Shown piece by piece: positions 18,181-29,065 of a DNA stretch of 64,000 nt (its first letter is position 1; each line of letters begins with the position of its first letter). A program made the position numbers and the translations under genes. This DNA is from Clostridia bacterium (GTDB lineage: Bacteria; Bacillota; DSM-521; Neomoorellales; Neomoorellaceae): assembly GCA_030154265.1 (NCBI GenBank), contig JASKKH010000004.1, forward strand, positions 24,251 to 88,250, given 5' to 3'. Below the pieces are notes generated by a model. The model saw only the letters and a list, made by a program, of their open reading frames with translations, was not told the DNA's origin and ran no database searches.

Positions 18181-18243
18181 ATAATTTAACCCCCCCCAGG
18201 GGAAAATCCTTAAAAATTGACCTTTTTAGCTATATACGCCTGT

Positions 18244-18272
18244 ATTATAACATAAAAGGTCCTATATCTTAA
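18244..18272 (-). promoter_or_regulatory. Sigma-A-type promoter of uvrA
   Basis: On the minus strand TTAAGA and TATAAT are separated by 17 bases, about 65-70 bases before the uvrA start. The -10 is perfect, the -35 matches at 4 of 6 positions. No LexA-type GAAC...GTTC site is visible near it. Confidence 0.55.
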
Positions 18273-18324
18273 GGAAATACCAGCTAGGGGGTCATTATTT
18301 AAATTATGGTTTTTTATTTAAGGT

Positions 18325-20310
18325 TTAGCTTGCCTGTTCTTTTAATTCTAGAATAGCATCTCTAAGCTCCGCAGCTCTTTCAAACTCTAAGTTCTTAGCT
18401 GCCATTCTCATTTCTTTTTCTAGCTGGCTAATAAGAGATTTAAGTTCACTTTTGTTAAATTTACGTTGTTTCTTCTTACCTTTAACCTGATATTCTTCTG
18501 GACTTTCAGCTGCAGTTGTAGCTTCAATAATTTGTCGTACCGGCTTAATTACTGTTTGGGGTATAATATTATTTTCTTCGTTATATTTAATTTGTATCTT
18601 ACGCCGCCTATTGGTTTCACTTATAGCTCGGCGCATTGAGTCAGTAATGGTATCAGCATACATGATAACCTTACCATCTGCATTACGAGCTGCCCGTCCA
18701 ATTGTCTGGATGAGAGAACGTTCAGACCTTAAAAAACCTTCCTTATCAGCATCCAAAATAGCTACTAAAGATACTTCAGGTAAATCAAGACCTTCCCGTA
18801 AAAGGTTAATACCAACAAGAACATCAAAAACACCTAAACGTAAATCACGTATGATTTCCATTCTTTCAATGGCACCAATATCCGAATGCATATATCGAAC
18901 CTTTATACCTACTTCTAATAAATAATCAGTTAAATCTTCAGCCATACGCTTAGTTAAAGTAGTAACCAAGACTCTTTGATTTTTAAGCAATCTTTTATTT
19001 ATTTCTTCTAAAAGATCGTCAATCTGCCCTTTTACCGGCCTTACAATAACTTCGGGATCTACTAAACCTGTTGGTCGGATAATCTGTTCAACCACTTGTT
19101 CGGAATGGTCTAACTCATATTTACCAGGTGTGGCCGAAACATATATCACTTGGTTAATACGATCATTAAATTCCTCAAAAGTTAATGGTCTATTATCGAG
19201 GGCCGAAGGTAAACGGAAACCATATTCAACTAAAGTAGTTTTTCGAGAACGATCCCCCTCATACATACCACCAACTTGGGGAACAGAAATATGCGATTCA
19301 TCGATTATTAATAAATAATCTTCAGGAAAATAATCCAGTAGCGTATAGGGGGGCTCCCCTGGTGCTCTTCCAGTTAAATGTCGTGAATAATTTTCAATAC
19401 CTTTACAAAAACCGATTTCCTTCATCATTTCCAGATCAAAATTTGTCCTTTGTTCTAAGCGTTGGGCCTCAAGAAGTTTACCCTCCTGCCTAAGTTCTTG
19501 AAGCCGTTCCTCAAGTTCTTTTTTGATACTTTTTATTGCTCGTTCCATTTTTTCATCTTCAACTACATAGTGGCTTGCCGGGAAAATAGCAACATGTTTA
19601 CGTCGACCTAGTATTTCTCCTGTCAAAGTATCTATTTCAAGTAACCTTTCGATTTCATCCCCAAACATTTCTACGCGAATAGCTTTTTCTGTAAAAGAAG
19701 CCGGGAAAATTTCTATAACATCGCCATGAACCCTAAAAGTACTCCGCTTAAAATCATAATCATTTCGAGAGTACTGTATATCAACTAATTTTCTTAAAAT
19801 CTCATCACGATCATATTCCTGTCCCTCACGTAAAGAAAGCATCAGGGTACTATAGTCCTCAGGTGAACCTAAACCATAAATACAGGAAACACTAGCAACA
19901 ATAATAACATCGCGCCTCTCAAACAAAGCTGCTGTAGCGGAGTGGCGTAGTTTATCAATTTCATCGTTTATTGAACTATCTTTTTCAATATAGGTATCAG
20001 ATTGAGGTACATAAGCTTCCGGTTGGTAATAATCGTAGTAACTAACAAAATATTCTACACAGTTATCAGGAAAGAACTCTTTAAATTCACCACAAAGCTG
20101 AGCCGCTAGTGTTTTATTTGGAGCCAAGACTAAAGTTGGCCTCTGTGCAGCCTGAATAACTTGGGCCATTGTATAAGTCTTACCGGTACCGGTTGCCCCA
20201 AGTAGAGTTTGATGACGATAACCCTTTTTTAACCCATCTACTAAACTAGATATAGCTTTAGGTTGATCACCACAAGGTACATATTGAGATTTTAATTTAA
20301 AGGGCGGCAT
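18325..20310 (-). CDS. uvrB: Excinuclease ABC subunit B
   Basis: Helicase-fold ATPase that verifies DNA damage and recruits UvrC. The 661 residues include Walker A GATGTGKT (38-45), the beta-hairpin region [12 protein letters not shown], the DEAD-like [21 protein letters not shown], helicase motifs [27 protein letters not shown] and QTIGRAARN, and a C-terminal UVR motif ([13 protein letters not shown]) that contacts UvrC. First gene of the uvr run; a TATAAT at 20335-20340 (minus) is a candidate -10. Strong GGGGGG ribosome site. No SOS operator is recognisable, so DNA-damage control by LexA is not supported here. Confidence 0.99.
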   Translation of the reverse strand: MPPFKLKSQYVPCGDQPKAISSLVDGLKKGYRHQTLLGATGTGKTYTMAQVIQAAQRPTLVLAPNKTLAAQLCGEFKEFFPDNCVEYFVSYYDYYQPEAYVPQSDTYIEKDSSINDEIDKLRHSATAALFERRDVIIVASVSCIYGLGSPEDYSTLMLSLREGQEYDRDEILRKLVDIQYSRNDYDFKRSTFRVHGDVIEIFPASFTEKAIRVEMFGDEIERLLEIDTLTGEILGRRKHVAIFPASHYVVEDEKMERAIKSIKKELEERLQELRQEGKLLEAQRLEQRTNFDLEMMKEIGFCKGIENYSRHLTGRAPGEPPYTLLDYFPEDYLLIIDESHISVPQVGGMYEGDRSRKTTLVEYGFRLPSALDNRPLTFEEFNDRINQVIYVSATPGKYELDHSEQVVEQIIRPTGLVDPEVIVRPVKGQIDDLLEEINKRLLKNQRVLVTTLTKRMAEDLTDYLLEVGIKVRYMHSDIGAIERMEIIRDLRLGVFDVLVGINLLREGLDLPEVSLVAILDADKEGFLRSERSLIQTIGRAARNADGKVIMYADTITDSMRRAISETNRRRKIQIKYNEENNIIPQTVIKPVRQIIEATTAAESPEEYQVKGKKKQRKFNKSELKSLISQLEKEMRMAAKNLEFERAAELRDAILELKEQAS

Positions 20311-20395
20311 TCCGCTCCCCCCTTTCCGGAAGTCATTATATCATATTGGGCTGTGTCCTTTCTAACAGATAACCTTGTCCAATAATTTACCAAAA

Positions 20396-20426
20396 AAAGC
20401 ACCCAGTAAAAAACTGAATGTGCTTT
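20396..20426 (-). terminator. Intrinsic terminator after the M1-like peptidase gene
   Basis: Arms AAAGCACATTCAGT and ACTGGGTGCTTT (minus strand) with a T-rich loop, followed by a run of U. Ends transcription of the 20440 gene before uvrB. Confidence 0.82.
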
Positions 20427-20439
20427 AATGTAATATTCA

Positions 20440-22155
20440 CTAAAAATCTTGTTGTTCAAAGGCCAAATATGGTTCAAAATCCTTGATATCCAAATCCCCA
20501 TAATATGTCAAAACATTTATTAAGGCTTTATCGGAAATTATTTCATAACGATAATATTGTTGAATATACTTAAGAGCCTTTAATAAACATTCTTGTCCCA
20601 TAATCTCTTCTAATTTAAGCCAAAGCATAGCCCCCCGACTATAAACAGCCTGATGGTAGGTTTGTTCATCTTGATATCTTTCTAAAGGTAAGTTTATGGG
20701 AAGTTCTGTTTTCTTCCCTCGCTTTTTTATATTTGCCAATTTATTTTTATAATCATGAGGATAACAGTTACGGAAAAAAACTAACGCGCTATACTCTGCA
20801 AGAGCTTCATCAATCCAGGGCTGGCACCAACTATTGTTACCAACTTGGTTGTACCACCACTGGTGAGAAATTTCATGGGCTAATAAACCGTTATCTATAT
20901 TTAAAGCATTGTTTAAAAGTATCAATCCTGGGTATTCCATACCTGCAAGAGTCTCCATCGGGACAAGAGCCATATTTAAATAAGAGTAAGGATAAATACC
21001 AAAACTATCTTGATAAAAATTTAATGCTTCTTCGGCAACTTTCATTATAAACTGGTCGCAGTCTCCGGAAGAAGCTAGTACCAATTGTACTGAACCCACT
21101 TGCTTAGAAAATAAGTTCCATTCAGAAGAAACGGTAAAAGCAAACTCTCTAATAGGATATTCACTATTGAACTTCCAGTTCGTATGATCCCCCTTTATTT
21201 GACAACCTGTATTTTTTGAACTTGCTAATACACGATATTCAGACGGAAGGATTAAAGTCACCTGATAATAAGCAGCCTCGGAAAAATAAGGCTCACCAAA
21301 AGTAGTGCCAGCTACTTTCTCCCATACATTATCTGTTCGAGGTGCAAGTATTGGGTACCATCCTGCAATAGTGCTGGTTTTATTACTTCTCCCTAGCCTT
21401 GTTACTTTCTTGGGTACTGTAGTATTGAAAGAAATGTTTATTAAAACAGTTTCTCCGGGTGCTAAAGGATTTAAAAGGTCAACTAGTAAACTACTTCCTT
21501 TAGAATTGAATGCCACAGGCCTATTGTTTACCTTTACAGTCTTTACTATAGTTTTGGCCCCATTACCATAAGGGGCATTAGCAGGTAAGTTAAAACAAAT
21601 TTCCTTCAGCGATTCTAAATAAGGATTTTGATACGCTAAAAATAGTTGCCCTTTTATGTTTCCATCACTAGGATTGTAGCTAGCAATTAAATCATATACA
21701 GGATGGTACCGATAGCGTATATTGTTGCCAATGTTTTTAATTAATAAAGATAGGTTTGGATTATCATTCCCTCTATTAATATCACCAGACATTCCCATTA
21801 CTTTGGTTGCTAAGGATAAGGGTACATAAAGTTGCTTATTTACTAAAATTGGCTCAACTACCAGTTGTTTTTTCTCACCTTCAAAGATTATATCTTTCTT
21901 GCCTAACTCAATTTCAGCTGTTTTAGCTGCTCTAAGAATAGCCTTACCATCAAACCAATTGACTTCTCCCCCACCAATATTTAAAAAATCTTTGGCAGAA
22001 ACTGCCCACTGTTCTGATACTTTTAGGGGAGGTGGGTCAATAACTATTTGTCTGAAGTTGGTTTCTAATTGATATGTATCGGGTTTGGAGTCGAACTTTA
22101 AAAAACACAATGAAACAGTTAAACAAACTACAGCTATAAGTAACTTTTTCATCAT
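20440..22155 (-). CDS. Exported M1-family (gluzincin) metallopeptidase
   Basis: An extracytoplasmic zinc peptidase of about 571 residues. The N-terminus has a basic start and a hydrophobic export segment (LLIAVVCLTVSLCFLKF), perhaps a signal anchor. Residues about 60-130 (KAILRAAKTAEIELGKKDII, PILVNKQLYVPLSLATK) resemble the copper-amine-oxidase-like N-terminal domain of Firmicute surface proteins. The catalytic part has METLAGMEYPG in place of the usual GxMEN, then HEISHQWWYNQVG and the third zinc ligand E in WIDEALAEYSA (HExxH-x18-E). The start is uncertain: TTG 22179, GTG 22167 and ATG 22155 are open and none has a strong ribosome site. Likely digests peptides outside the cell. Confidence 0.82.
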   Translation of the reverse strand: MMKKLLIAVVCLTVSLCFLKFDSKPDTYQLETNFRQIVIDPPPLKVSEQWAVSAKDFLNIGGGEVNWFDGKAILRAAKTAEIELGKKDIIFEGEKKQLVVEPILVNKQLYVPLSLATKVMGMSGDINRGNDNPNLSLLIKNIGNNIRYRYHPVYDLIASYNPSDGNIKGQLFLAYQNPYLESLKEICFNLPANAPYGNGAKTIVKTVKVNNRPVAFNSKGSSLLVDLLNPLAPGETVLINISFNTTVPKKVTRLGRSNKTSTIAGWYPILAPRTDNVWEKVAGTTFGEPYFSEAAYYQVTLILPSEYRVLASSKNTGCQIKGDHTNWKFNSEYPIREFAFTVSSEWNLFSKQVGSVQLVLASSGDCDQFIMKVAEEALNFYQDSFGIYPYSYLNMALVPMETLAGMEYPGLILLNNALNIDNGLLAHEISHQWWYNQVGNNSWCQPWIDEALAEYSALVFFRNCYPHDYKNKLANIKKRGKKTELPINLPLERYQDEQTYHQAVYSRGAMLWLKLEEIMGQECLLKALKYIQQYYRYEIISDKALINVLTYYGDLDIKDFEPYLAFEQQDF

Positions 22156-22273
22156 GGTTATATTCACTCTTATATTCAATATTTAGGAAAATAATAGAAC
22201 ATTTTCAGTATAACATAAACAGCCAATTTAAAGTATAAAGTTTCAAATCTATACCCATACAAACCAATTACAA

Positions 22274-22305
22274 AAGCCCTTTTGACAGCTGTATCAAAAG
22301 GGCTT
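22274..22305 (-). terminator. Intrinsic terminator after ctpA
   Basis: Perfect 12-base arms AAGCCCTTTTGA/TCAAAAGGGCTT around CAGCTGTA, 10 bases past the ctpA stop, with a short U-rich tail on the minus strand. Confidence 0.8.
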
Positions 22306-22315
22306 GTTATAATAT

Positions 22316-23494
22316 TTACTGATTTTCCAACAGTTCAATAGCTTTTTGTAATTGAGGATCATTTTCTACATCTGGGGCATTTGCTAAAACGTGTTGTTCT
22401 ATCTCGGGTTCCATGGTAACTACATAATCAGGCATTATTCCTTTATGATGAATATCATGTTTTCCAGGTGTTAAATATTTATGGGTTGTAATTCTAACCG
22501 CCGTATCACCCGGTAAAGGATAAATGGTTTGTACAATCCCTTTACCAAAAGTCTTTTCACCTACCAAATACCCGCTTTTGGTATCCTTGATAGCACCAGC
22601 TACAATCTCAGAAGCACTAGCACTTCCCCCATTTACCAAAACCACTAGAGGTAAAGGTTGGGCATAACCCCGGGCCATAAGAGCTTCTGTTTTCTTACTA
22701 TTACTTAAATAAACAATCGGTCCCTCGGGAACAAAATAACTGGCTACATCAACAGCTGCTGCTAGTGAACCTCCAGGATTATTTCTTAAATCAATAATTA
22801 GTCGCTTCATACCTTGTTGTCTAAGTTCCTTTAACTCATTCCCTAAATCAACAGCTGTTTGTTCACTAAACATAGTTAAGAAGTTAAGGTACCCTATATC
22901 TTGATGCCCTTCTAAAATCTTACCCTCAACTGCCGGTACTTGAATAATTTCTCTAGTTAGAACAACCTGACGCGTAGAAAGATCATTTTCAGATAAAATA
23001 GTTAATTCTACCTTTGTACCAGGCTCACCTTTCATAAGGTTTGCGGCAGTCTCAAGATCCATATTATTCGTACTTTGCCCGTCAATATTTATAATAAAAT
23101 CTTTGGTTTTTATTCCCGCTCGTTGGGCAGGAGCACCCTTAAAGGGAGAAACCACCATGGGTACCTTCTTTTCTTCATCAAGGGTAATTAAAAGTCCAAC
23201 ACCGCCATAATTACTACCACCACTTATACTTTCTTTCAGACTGGTATAGGTTTCCTTATCAAGATAAGTAGAATATGGGTCGTTAAGGGAGCCAACCATA
23301 CCCCTTAAAGCCCCTTCAATAAGCGTATCTGTATTTTTGGGTTCTAAAGCCTGTGACTGTATTAATGAATAAATCTTAAATCCCTTAATAACTTCCTGAA
23401 AATGAGTCACTACTCCAAAGCCCACAGCCAAAGTTACCAGTACGCAAAATACCAAGAACCAATTAATAAACTGTCGCCAGACTTTATTAGGCAA
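22316..23494 (-). CDS. C-terminal processing peptidase (S41, CtpA-like)
   Basis: Membrane-anchored serine protease of 392 residues that trims or degrades secreted proteins. After one N-terminal helix (about residues 9-32) comes the S41 N-terminal region (GALRGMVGSLNDPYSTYLDK), a PDZ domain (GVGLLITLDEEKKVPMVVSP, GIKTKDFIINIDGQ), and the catalytic core with LIIDLRNNPGGSLAAAVDVA, NGGSASASEIVAGA (nucleophile Ser) and GEKTFGKGIVQ (general-base Lys). The final 40 residues have a short PG-binding-like tail only. It lies 77 bases after an M23 hydrolase gene that follows ftsX-ftsE, a common wall-remodelling arrangement (ftsEX-envC/ctp). ATG start. Confidence 0.93.
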   Translation of the reverse strand: MPNKVWRQFINWFLVFCVLVTLAVGFGVVTHFQEVIKGFKIYSLIQSQALEPKNTDTLIEGALRGMVGSLNDPYSTYLDKETYTSLKESISGGSNYGGVGLLITLDEEKKVPMVVSPFKGAPAQRAGIKTKDFIINIDGQSTNNMDLETAANLMKGEPGTKVELTILSENDLSTRQVVLTREIIQVPAVEGKILEGHQDIGYLNFLTMFSEQTAVDLGNELKELRQQGMKRLIIDLRNNPGGSLAAAVDVASYFVPEGPIVYLSNSKKTEALMARGYAQPLPLVVLVNGGSASASEIVAGAIKDTKSGYLVGEKTFGKGIVQTIYPLPGDTAVRITTHKYLTPGKHDIHHKGIMPDYVVTMEPEIEQHVLANAPDVENDPQLQKAIELLENQ

Positions 23495-23571
23495 GCCACC
23501 CCACCACCTGATGATTTAGTACTCTTACTTTAAAACACCCATAAACAAATTATATGTACAATGGGTAAAAA

Positions 23572-24705
23572 TTAGTAATAATTCATTGGGTTGGTTGGCT
23601 CTCCATTTAGCATAACCGTAAAATGCAAATGTGGCCCTGTACTCCATCCTGTAGATCCAACGCGGCCAATGGTCTGGCCTTTACTCACTTCCTGCCCCTC
23701 TCGAACCGTTATTACAGATAGATGAGCATACATAGTAGACAAACCACCACCATGATCAATTATGACATGATTACCATACCCACCTATATATCCTGTAGAT
23801 ATTATCTGTCCACCTAGTGGAGCAACAATTTTAGTACCTGAAGGAGCTGGAATATCAATTCCATCATGGAATCTCCTTGTGCCTAATATGGGATGAATTC
23901 TCCAACCAAAGGGAGACGAAATACTCCTATAACCATTTAATGGCCATATCATCCCTTGCGTCCCTTCCGAAGGGAGTAATCGATTATTGGCTGATTGAAT
24001 TGCGCGAATTTTACTGGCAATTTGGCGAGAAGTGGCTTCCATTTCATCTAAAGCCTTGGCTATCCGCTGTTTCTCCTGCTCCACTTGAGCCAAGACTTGG
24101 CGTCTTTCTTCCTTACGGGAGGCCATATAATTCCGCTCACTCTGAGCCTTACGTTGAAGTGAAGCAATTTTGTCTCGCTCGGCTTCCAGTTTGGCCTTTT
24201 GGGCAATTATCTTTTCCCTTTCAGCCTTTATTTCTTCAACTAGTTTAACATCATTATCTACAATCTTAGATAATAGTTCCTTTCTAACCAAAAAATCCTC
24301 AAGACTACTGGAATTCAAAAGGACTTCTAGATAATTAATCCTACCAACCTGATAAATTTCTTTTAATCGATTACGCAAAACATCAATACGTTTCTTCTGG
24401 GCTTCTTCTGCCTCTTTAAGTTCTAAGGTAACTTGTTTAACCTCTTCCTGTGCTTTTTCCAGTTTATAATCAAGCTCTTTTATTAGTTTTTCTTTCTCTT
24501 CAATTTCTCTGTCTAATTGCTCTAGTTGCTTAATTAACGCCTCGCCCTCATGTTTCTTTTGATTTAGCAGTTGTTGTTGTTTATTTATATTCTGCTGAAT
24601 TTGGCGCTGCTGGTTTTTTAACTCATCTAAACTTGCTCCATATACAGGCACGATTCCAAAACAAAATAGAGCAATAAGTATTGTTGGTAATAGTTTTACC
24701 CGCAT
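23572..24705 (-). CDS. Secreted coiled-coil M23 peptidase (EnvC/PcsB-like)
   Basis: Exported 377-residue protein. Signal peptide at residues 1-24 ([20 protein letters not shown]). Residues about 25-240 are a long coiled coil rich in Glu, Lys and Gln. The C-terminal LytM domain keeps the zinc-site pattern: [19 protein letters not shown], and HLHFTVM. EnvC/PcsB-type proteins use such a coiled coil to be controlled by the FtsEX complex, and ftsX and ftsE are immediately upstream here, so a division-linked or elongation-linked peptidoglycan hydrolase or activator is likely. The intact HxxxD and HLH motifs suggest active hydrolase rather than pseudo-enzyme. AAAGGAGGGG ribosome site. Confidence 0.93.
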   Translation of the reverse strand: MRVKLLPTILIALFCFGIVPVYGASLDELKNQQRQIQQNINKQQQLLNQKKHEGEALIKQLEQLDREIEEKEKLIKELDYKLEKAQEEVKQVTLELKEAEEAQKKRIDVLRNRLKEIYQVGRINYLEVLLNSSSLEDFLVRKELLSKIVDNDVKLVEEIKAEREKIIAQKAKLEAERDKIASLQRKAQSERNYMASRKEERRQVLAQVEQEKQRIAKALDEMEATSRQIASKIRAIQSANNRLLPSEGTQGMIWPLNGYRSISSPFGWRIHPILGTRRFHDGIDIPAPSGTKIVAPLGGQIISTGYIGGYGNHVIIDHGGGLSTMYAHLSVITVREGQEVSKGQTIGRVGSTGWSTGPHLHFTVMLNGEPTNPMNYY

Positions 24706-24735
24706 CTTTCCCCTCCTTTCCTTTCTTTTTTAAGT

Positions 24736-25623
24736 CTAAACTCTAAGAAAACGCCTGATCGAAAGGATACTTCCCAAAGCACCTACCAAAGCGCCCCCAG
24801 CTACCAGTGTTAGAGCACAACGTAATATTAAAACCTCATCGAATATAAGTGGTACAAATGTCACAGCTGTACCTATTTTATTTAAAATCATATTGTATCC
24901 GAAATATACCATTAACGCAGCTATTGACGAACCAATTAATCCTAACATCAGACCTTCCAGTATAAAAGGCCAGCGAATAAACCAGTCAGTTGCTCCAACA
25001 TACTTCATGATATTTATTTCACGCTGGCGTGAAAATACTGTTAAACGAATGGTTATCATAATTAGGAATAATGCTCCAAAGCCCAATAGTAAAATAATTC
25101 CTGCTCCAAGCCATCTTAACCAACGCGCGACAGCAAAAAGTTTATCAATTATTTCTTGGCCATAATTAACCTTTTCTACCCAAGGTAATGTCCCGACTGT
25201 TATTGCCACATCTTCAATAGTCTCAGGGTTATCCACCTTTACCAATAGATAATCAGGTAATGGATTTATACCTCCAGTAGCTTCTAAAAGTTCCTGTTCG
25301 CCCCCAAATTGCTGACTGATCTGTTTAAGACCCTCTTCTTTAGGTACCAGTTTAACTTCGGTAACCTGTGACATAGCCTCGATCTTCTTCTGAGTATTTA
25401 TAACTTCCTGTCGCGGAGTATCCACTTGAAAGAAAACGGCAACCTGAACATTCGATTGTACACTAGTAGCAATATAATTAATATTGAGCGCTAATAGTAA
25501 AAAAGCCCCTAAGATAAACATAGAAACAGTTACACTACCCATAGCAGCTAAACTCATCCACATATTCCGAAACAAAGATAAACTTGCTTGCTTAATAAAA
25601 TAGCCGACAGTTCTAAGTTTCAT
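24736..25623 (-). CDS. ftsX: Cell division ABC transporter permease-like protein FtsX
   Basis: Integral membrane partner of FtsE; the complex activates peptidoglycan hydrolases outside the cell. 295 residues from MKLRTVGYFIKQ. One N-terminal helix (SLAAMGSVTVSMFILGAFLLL), an extracellular loop of about 110 residues (AVFFQVDTP...PWVEKVNYG), then three helices, with FSRQREINIMKYVGATDWFI as the conserved cytoplasmic element. The ATG at 25623 overlaps the ftsE stop and has GGAGG 8 bases upstream; a longer open frame upstream only re-reads the ftsE end. Followed 30 bases later by the M23 coiled-coil gene, its likely target. Confidence 0.96.
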   Translation of the reverse strand: MKLRTVGYFIKQASLSLFRNMWMSLAAMGSVTVSMFILGAFLLLALNINYIATSVQSNVQVAVFFQVDTPRQEVINTQKKIEAMSQVTEVKLVPKEEGLKQISQQFGGEQELLEATGGINPLPDYLLVKVDNPETIEDVAITVGTLPWVEKVNYGQEIIDKLFAVARWLRWLGAGIILLLGFGALFLIMITIRLTVFSRQREINIMKYVGATDWFIRWPFILEGLMLGLIGSSIAALMVYFGYNMILNKIGTAVTFVPLIFDEVLILRCALTLVAGGALVGALGSILSIRRFLRV

Positions 25624-26308
25624 AACCATATCCTCCCTCTGGGTCATCCCTGACCAGTCGGCCATTTTGCAAAACTATTACCCTTTTTCTAAGACTATTT
25701 ACAATATCTGCAGCGTGTGTTGCCATAATAACTGTTGTCCCAAGGTGGTTAATTTCTTGTAAAAGTTCCATTATTTCTTTCGAAGTTGCCGGATCAAGAT
25801 TACCGGTTGGCTCATCAGCAATTAGCAATTGCGGGTTATTAACAATAGCCCTGGCAATAGCGGTACGCTGTTGTTCACCACCTGATAACTGATGAGGGAA
25901 CATCCGAGCCCGGCTACTAAGTCCTACCCGATCCAAGGCTTTTTCCACCCTAGGCTTAATTTCCTTATCACTCATTTCTAAAACCTGCAAGGCAAAAGCA
26001 ACATTTTCATAGACCGTTCGTCCAGGAAGTAATCGAAAATCCTGAAAAACTATCCCCATATTACGCCGTAACAGGGGAATTTCTTTTCTCTTCAAACGAG
26101 TAATACTACAACCATCTATAATAATTTGCCCTTTGTTAGGAACTTCTTCTCTAAACAAAAGTTTAATAAATGTCGTCTTCCCCGCACCGCTGGGTCCAAC
26201 CAAAAAAACAAACTCGCCTTTTTCTATTTTTAAACTTATATTATATAAGGCTGTAACTTTGGAAGAATTATAACTTTTATAAACATTAAAAAACTGAATA
26301 AAACTCAA
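25613..26308 (-). CDS. ftsE: Cell division ATP-binding protein FtsE
   Basis: Cytoplasmic ABC ATPase of 231 residues that powers FtsX signalling. Walker A GPSGAGKT (38-45), Q-loop FQDFRLLPGRTVYENVAFAL, signature QLSGGEQQRTAIARAI, Walker B LLIADEPTGNLD and the switch His in MATHAADIV are all intact. TTG start with GGAGGG 7 bases before. It overlaps ftsX by 11 bases. A terminator separates it from the upstream transketolase genes, so ftsE probably starts its own transcript. Confidence 0.97.
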   Translation of the reverse strand: MSFIQFFNVYKSYNSSKVTALYNISLKIEKGEFVFLVGPSGAGKTTFIKLLFREEVPNKGQIIIDGCSITRLKRKEIPLLRRNMGIVFQDFRLLPGRTVYENVAFALQVLEMSDKEIKPRVEKALDRVGLSSRARMFPHQLSGGEQQRTAIARAIVNNPQLLIADEPTGNLDPATSKEIMELLQEINHLGTTVIMATHAADIVNSLRKRVIVLQNGRLVRDDPEGGYGYET

Positions 26309-26334
26309 TATTTAACCCTCCAAAAATAAAGAAA

Positions 26335-26359
26335 AAAACAACCTCATTAGGGTTGTTTT
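26335..26359 (-). terminator. Intrinsic terminator after the transketolase genes
   Basis: Arms AAAACAACC/GGTTGTTTT around TCATTAG followed on the minus strand by a U-run, in the gap between the transketolase C-terminal gene and ftsE. Confidence 0.82.
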
Positions 26360-26432
26360 CGACATAATTAAAAAGAATCCTCTTTAACTTGTCCTTTGTA
26401 AATTATTGCTTTTATTCCCAAAAACCAAAGAT

Positions 26433-27368
26433 CTATATTTTCTTTTCTAAAAGTTTTTTGACTTTTGTTTTAATATTACTTGCCGTTAATCCGTATTTTT
26501 CCATTAATTCAGCAGGTTTACCAGACTCACCAAAAGTATCGCCAATACCAACCATCGCCATAGGTACCGGTTTTTCTGTTGCTAAAACTTCAGCCACAGC
26601 ACTTCCTAAACCGCCCATAATAGTATGTTCCTCAGCCGTGACTATAGCTCCAGTTGCTGCCGCAGCCAAAACAGCTTCTCTATCAATAGGTTTAATAGTA
26701 CTCATATTCACTACCATTACATTTATACCTTCTGAAGCCAGTTCCTCTGCTGCCACAAGAGCCTCATTTACCATAATTCCACAAGCAATTATGGCAGCAT
26801 CCTGTCCCTTACGCAACTGATCAGCCTTCCCAATTTGAAATTTGTAATTATTTTCATAAACAGTTTCTACCGCCGGACGACCTAAACGAAGATAAACAGG
26901 TCCATGGTAATCAGCCACTGCCTGAACAGCTTGCCTGGTTTCTTCTGCGTCTGCAGGGACAACTACCGTCATATTGGGTAAAACTCTCATTAACGCTATA
27001 TCCTCAATAGCCTGGTGTGAAGCCCCATCTTCCCCTACCGTCAAACCGGAATGTGTAGCAGCAATTTTTACATTAACCTGAGGATAAGCAATCCCGTTCC
27101 GAATTTGCTCAAAAGCCCTACCAGTAGCAAAAACCGCAAAAGTGCTAGCAAAGGGTATTTTCCCACTCAATGCTAATCCGGCAGCCGTACACATTAGGTT
27201 TTGCTCAGCAATACCCATATTGAAAAATCTCTCGGGAAACTCTTTAGCAAACAAAGCAGTTTTTGTCGATTTTGACAAATCAGCATCAAGAACAACTATA
27301 TCCTTGTTTTGCCTGCCCAGTTCAACTAATGCCTTACCGTATGCCTCCCGAGTAGCAATCTTAGCCAC
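26433..27368 (-). CDS. Transketolase, C-terminal subunit
   Basis: The pyrimidine-binding and C-terminal half of a split transketolase (311 residues), which transfers two-carbon units between sugar phosphates in the pentose phosphate pathway. It shows the TPP-enzyme features MGIAEQNLMCTAAGLALSG, HSGLTVGEDGASHQAIEDIA and LRLGRPAV. GTG start with GAAGG upstream. It starts 18 bases after the N-terminal subunit gene, so the two chains are made together. Split transketolases are common in Clostridia and Archaea. A terminator follows. Confidence 0.94.
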   Translation of the reverse strand: MAKIATREAYGKALVELGRQNKDIVVLDADLSKSTKTALFAKEFPERFFNMGIAEQNLMCTAAGLALSGKIPFASTFAVFATGRAFEQIRNGIAYPQVNVKIAATHSGLTVGEDGASHQAIEDIALMRVLPNMTVVVPADAEETRQAVQAVADYHGPVYLRLGRPAVETVYENNYKFQIGKADQLRKGQDAAIIACGIMVNEALVAAEELASEGINVMVVNMSTIKPIDREAVLAAAATGAIVTAEEHTIMGGLGSAVAEVLATEKPVPMAMVGIGDTFGESGKPAELMEKYGLTASNIKTKVKKLLEKKI

Positions 27369-27386
27369 AATAACACCTTCCTTCGT

Positions 27387-28235
27387 TTAACTTTGACCAT
27401 TTTCCTGGCCATCTAATTCAGCCAAAGCTTTATTTAATTCCTCAGATTTAGGAGCTTTACCATGCCAGTCGGCCTCATTTTCCATGAAAGATATGCCTTT
27501 TCCTTTAACGGTTTCCGCAATGATAACAGACGGTTTACCTTGGACTTTTTTAGCATTTTCAATAGCAGTTTGTATTTGGTCAAAGTCGTGGCCATCAATA
27601 GTTTGTACTGACCATCCAAAAGCTTTAAACTTCTCTGCTACAGGTTCTGGCGACATAACCTCAGATATTTTACCATCTATCTGGAGGTGGTTATGATCCA
27701 CTATTGCTATTAAGTTATCCAGTTTATAATGGGCCGCAGCCATAGCAGCTTCCCAAACCATTCCCTCTTGTATTTCTCCATCACCTAACAAAACATAAAC
27801 ATTGTAATTGCGGTTATCTAAACGTGCTGCTAAAGCCATACCATTTGCAACAGCTAAACCATGGCCTAAAGAACCTGTAGAGACCTCTACTCCGGGTACA
27901 GACTTACGGTCTGGATGGCCTTGTAACGGACTTCCTAACTTACGTAAGGTAATTAATTTTTCTGTTGGAAAATAGCCCTTCTCAGCCAAAGCTGCATAAA
28001 GAGCTGGTGCAGCATGCCCTTTGGACAGAATAAAACGATCCCTATCTGGCCAATCAGGATTTTCAGGATCCACCTTCATGACGTTAAAATATAAAGTGGC
28101 CAATATCTCCACAGCCGATAAAGAACCACCTGGATGCCCGGAACCTGCCTCACCTACCATTTTAACTATGTGGCTACGTAACCGCCGTGCTATTTGTTTT
28201 AAATCTTGTGATTGCAATTTATCTATTCCCTCCAT
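27387..28235 (-). CDS. Transketolase, N-terminal subunit
   Basis: Thiamine-diphosphate-binding half of the split transketolase, 282 residues. Substrate and cofactor motifs are clear: [51 protein letters not shown] and the TPP motif [20 protein letters not shown]...[18 protein letters not shown] at 28235 has GGGGGAAGG 9 bases upstream and overlaps the end of the YitT gene by 13 bases. Pairs with the gene that follows; each is only half of the single-chain enzyme (about 650 residues). Confidence 0.94.
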   Translation of the reverse strand: MEGIDKLQSQDLKQIARRLRSHIVKMVGEAGSGHPGGSLSAVEILATLYFNVMKVDPENPDWPDRDRFILSKGHAAPALYAALAEKGYFPTEKLITLRKLGSPLQGHPDRKSVPGVEVSTGSLGHGLAVANGMALAARLDNRNYNVYVLLGDGEIQEGMVWEAAMAAAHYKLDNLIAIVDHNHLQIDGKISEVMSPEPVAEKFKAFGWSVQTIDGHDFDQIQTAIENAKKVQGKPSVIIAETVKGKGISFMENEADWHGKAPKSEELNKALAELDGQENGQS

Positions 28236-29065
28236 TTAGCAAAACCTTCCCCCAAAACCTCGTGAACATTGCTGACAATAACAAAAGCCTGTGGATCTAT
28301 GTCAGCTACTAAATCCTTTAAACGGCTTACCTCGGAACGAGTTACTACTACAAGCAAAATCTCCTTCTTTTCCCGAGTATATAAACCTCGGCCAGATATA
28401 CCTGTTACTCCCCGACCTAAATGTTCGATAACCTTTTTGGCTATTAATTCATTATTATTGGAAATTACTAAAGCAGCTTTAGCAAAACCGCCACCTTCCT
28501 GAACAGCATCTATAGCCCGACTTGTAAGAAATAAAGCCAATAGGGCATAAAGAGCAACTTCAACATTAAAAACCATACCCGCAAGTGTAATTACTATTGC
28601 ATCAACTATAAGCAATCCTGTTCCAGCAGTAATATGTAAAAAATGACGAAATAGTAAAGCTGCTAAGTCTGTTCCGCCTGTACTACCTCCTGAGCGAAAA
28701 ACTATTCCCATACCAATACCAACAATAATACCGCCATAAATAGAGGCTAATAAAGCATTGGATGTAAGAGCATCTAGCCAGAAATGTAAAGTATCAGTTA
28801 ATACCGATAGCACTACTGTACCATAGAGAGTTCTGATGCCAAATTTTATTCCTAAAAATTTGAGGCCAGCCAGGAATAACGGTATATTTAAAGCCAACAT
28901 TGTTATTCCTACCGGCCAACCAAAACTATAATATAATACTGTAGATAGACCACTTACCCCACCGGCAGCAATTTTATTGGGAATAAGAAACAGCACAAGG
29001 CCCAAAGCAACAATTAAACAACCGGCAGTTATACCCAGGTAACTTGACCATTGTTTTTTGGACAA
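28223..29065 (-). CDS. YitT family membrane protein (DUF161/DUF2179)
   Basis: Integral membrane protein of about 280 residues with five to six helices in the first 190 residues ([40 protein letters not shown] glycine-rich loop) and a soluble DUF2179 domain at the end ([32 protein letters not shown]). DUF2179 has a ferredoxin-like fold and may bind a small ligand. No transport substrate is established. The TTG at 29065 has AGGGGG 8 bases upstream; a GTG at 29092 is also open but lacks a ribosome site. It overlaps the transketolase N-subunit start. Confidence 0.85.
   Translation of the reverse strand: MSKKQWSSYLGITAGCLIVALGLVLFLIPNKIAAGGVSGLSTVLYYSFGWPVGITMLALNIPLFLAGLKFLGIKFGIRTLYGTVVLSVLTDTLHFWLDALTSNALLASIYGGIIVGIGMGIVFRSGGSTGGTDLAALLFRHFLHITAGTGLLIVDAIVITLAGMVFNVEVALYALLALFLTSRAIDAVQEGGGFAKAALVISNNNELIAKKVIEHLGRGVTGISGRGLYTREKKEILLVVVTRSEVSRLKDLVADIDPQAFVIVSNVHEVLGEGFAKWRE

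Noticed and set aside
18181..20440. Possible LexA (SOS) boxes before uvrB and uvrA
   Set aside because: No GAAC-N4-GTTC-like palindrome in either upstream region.
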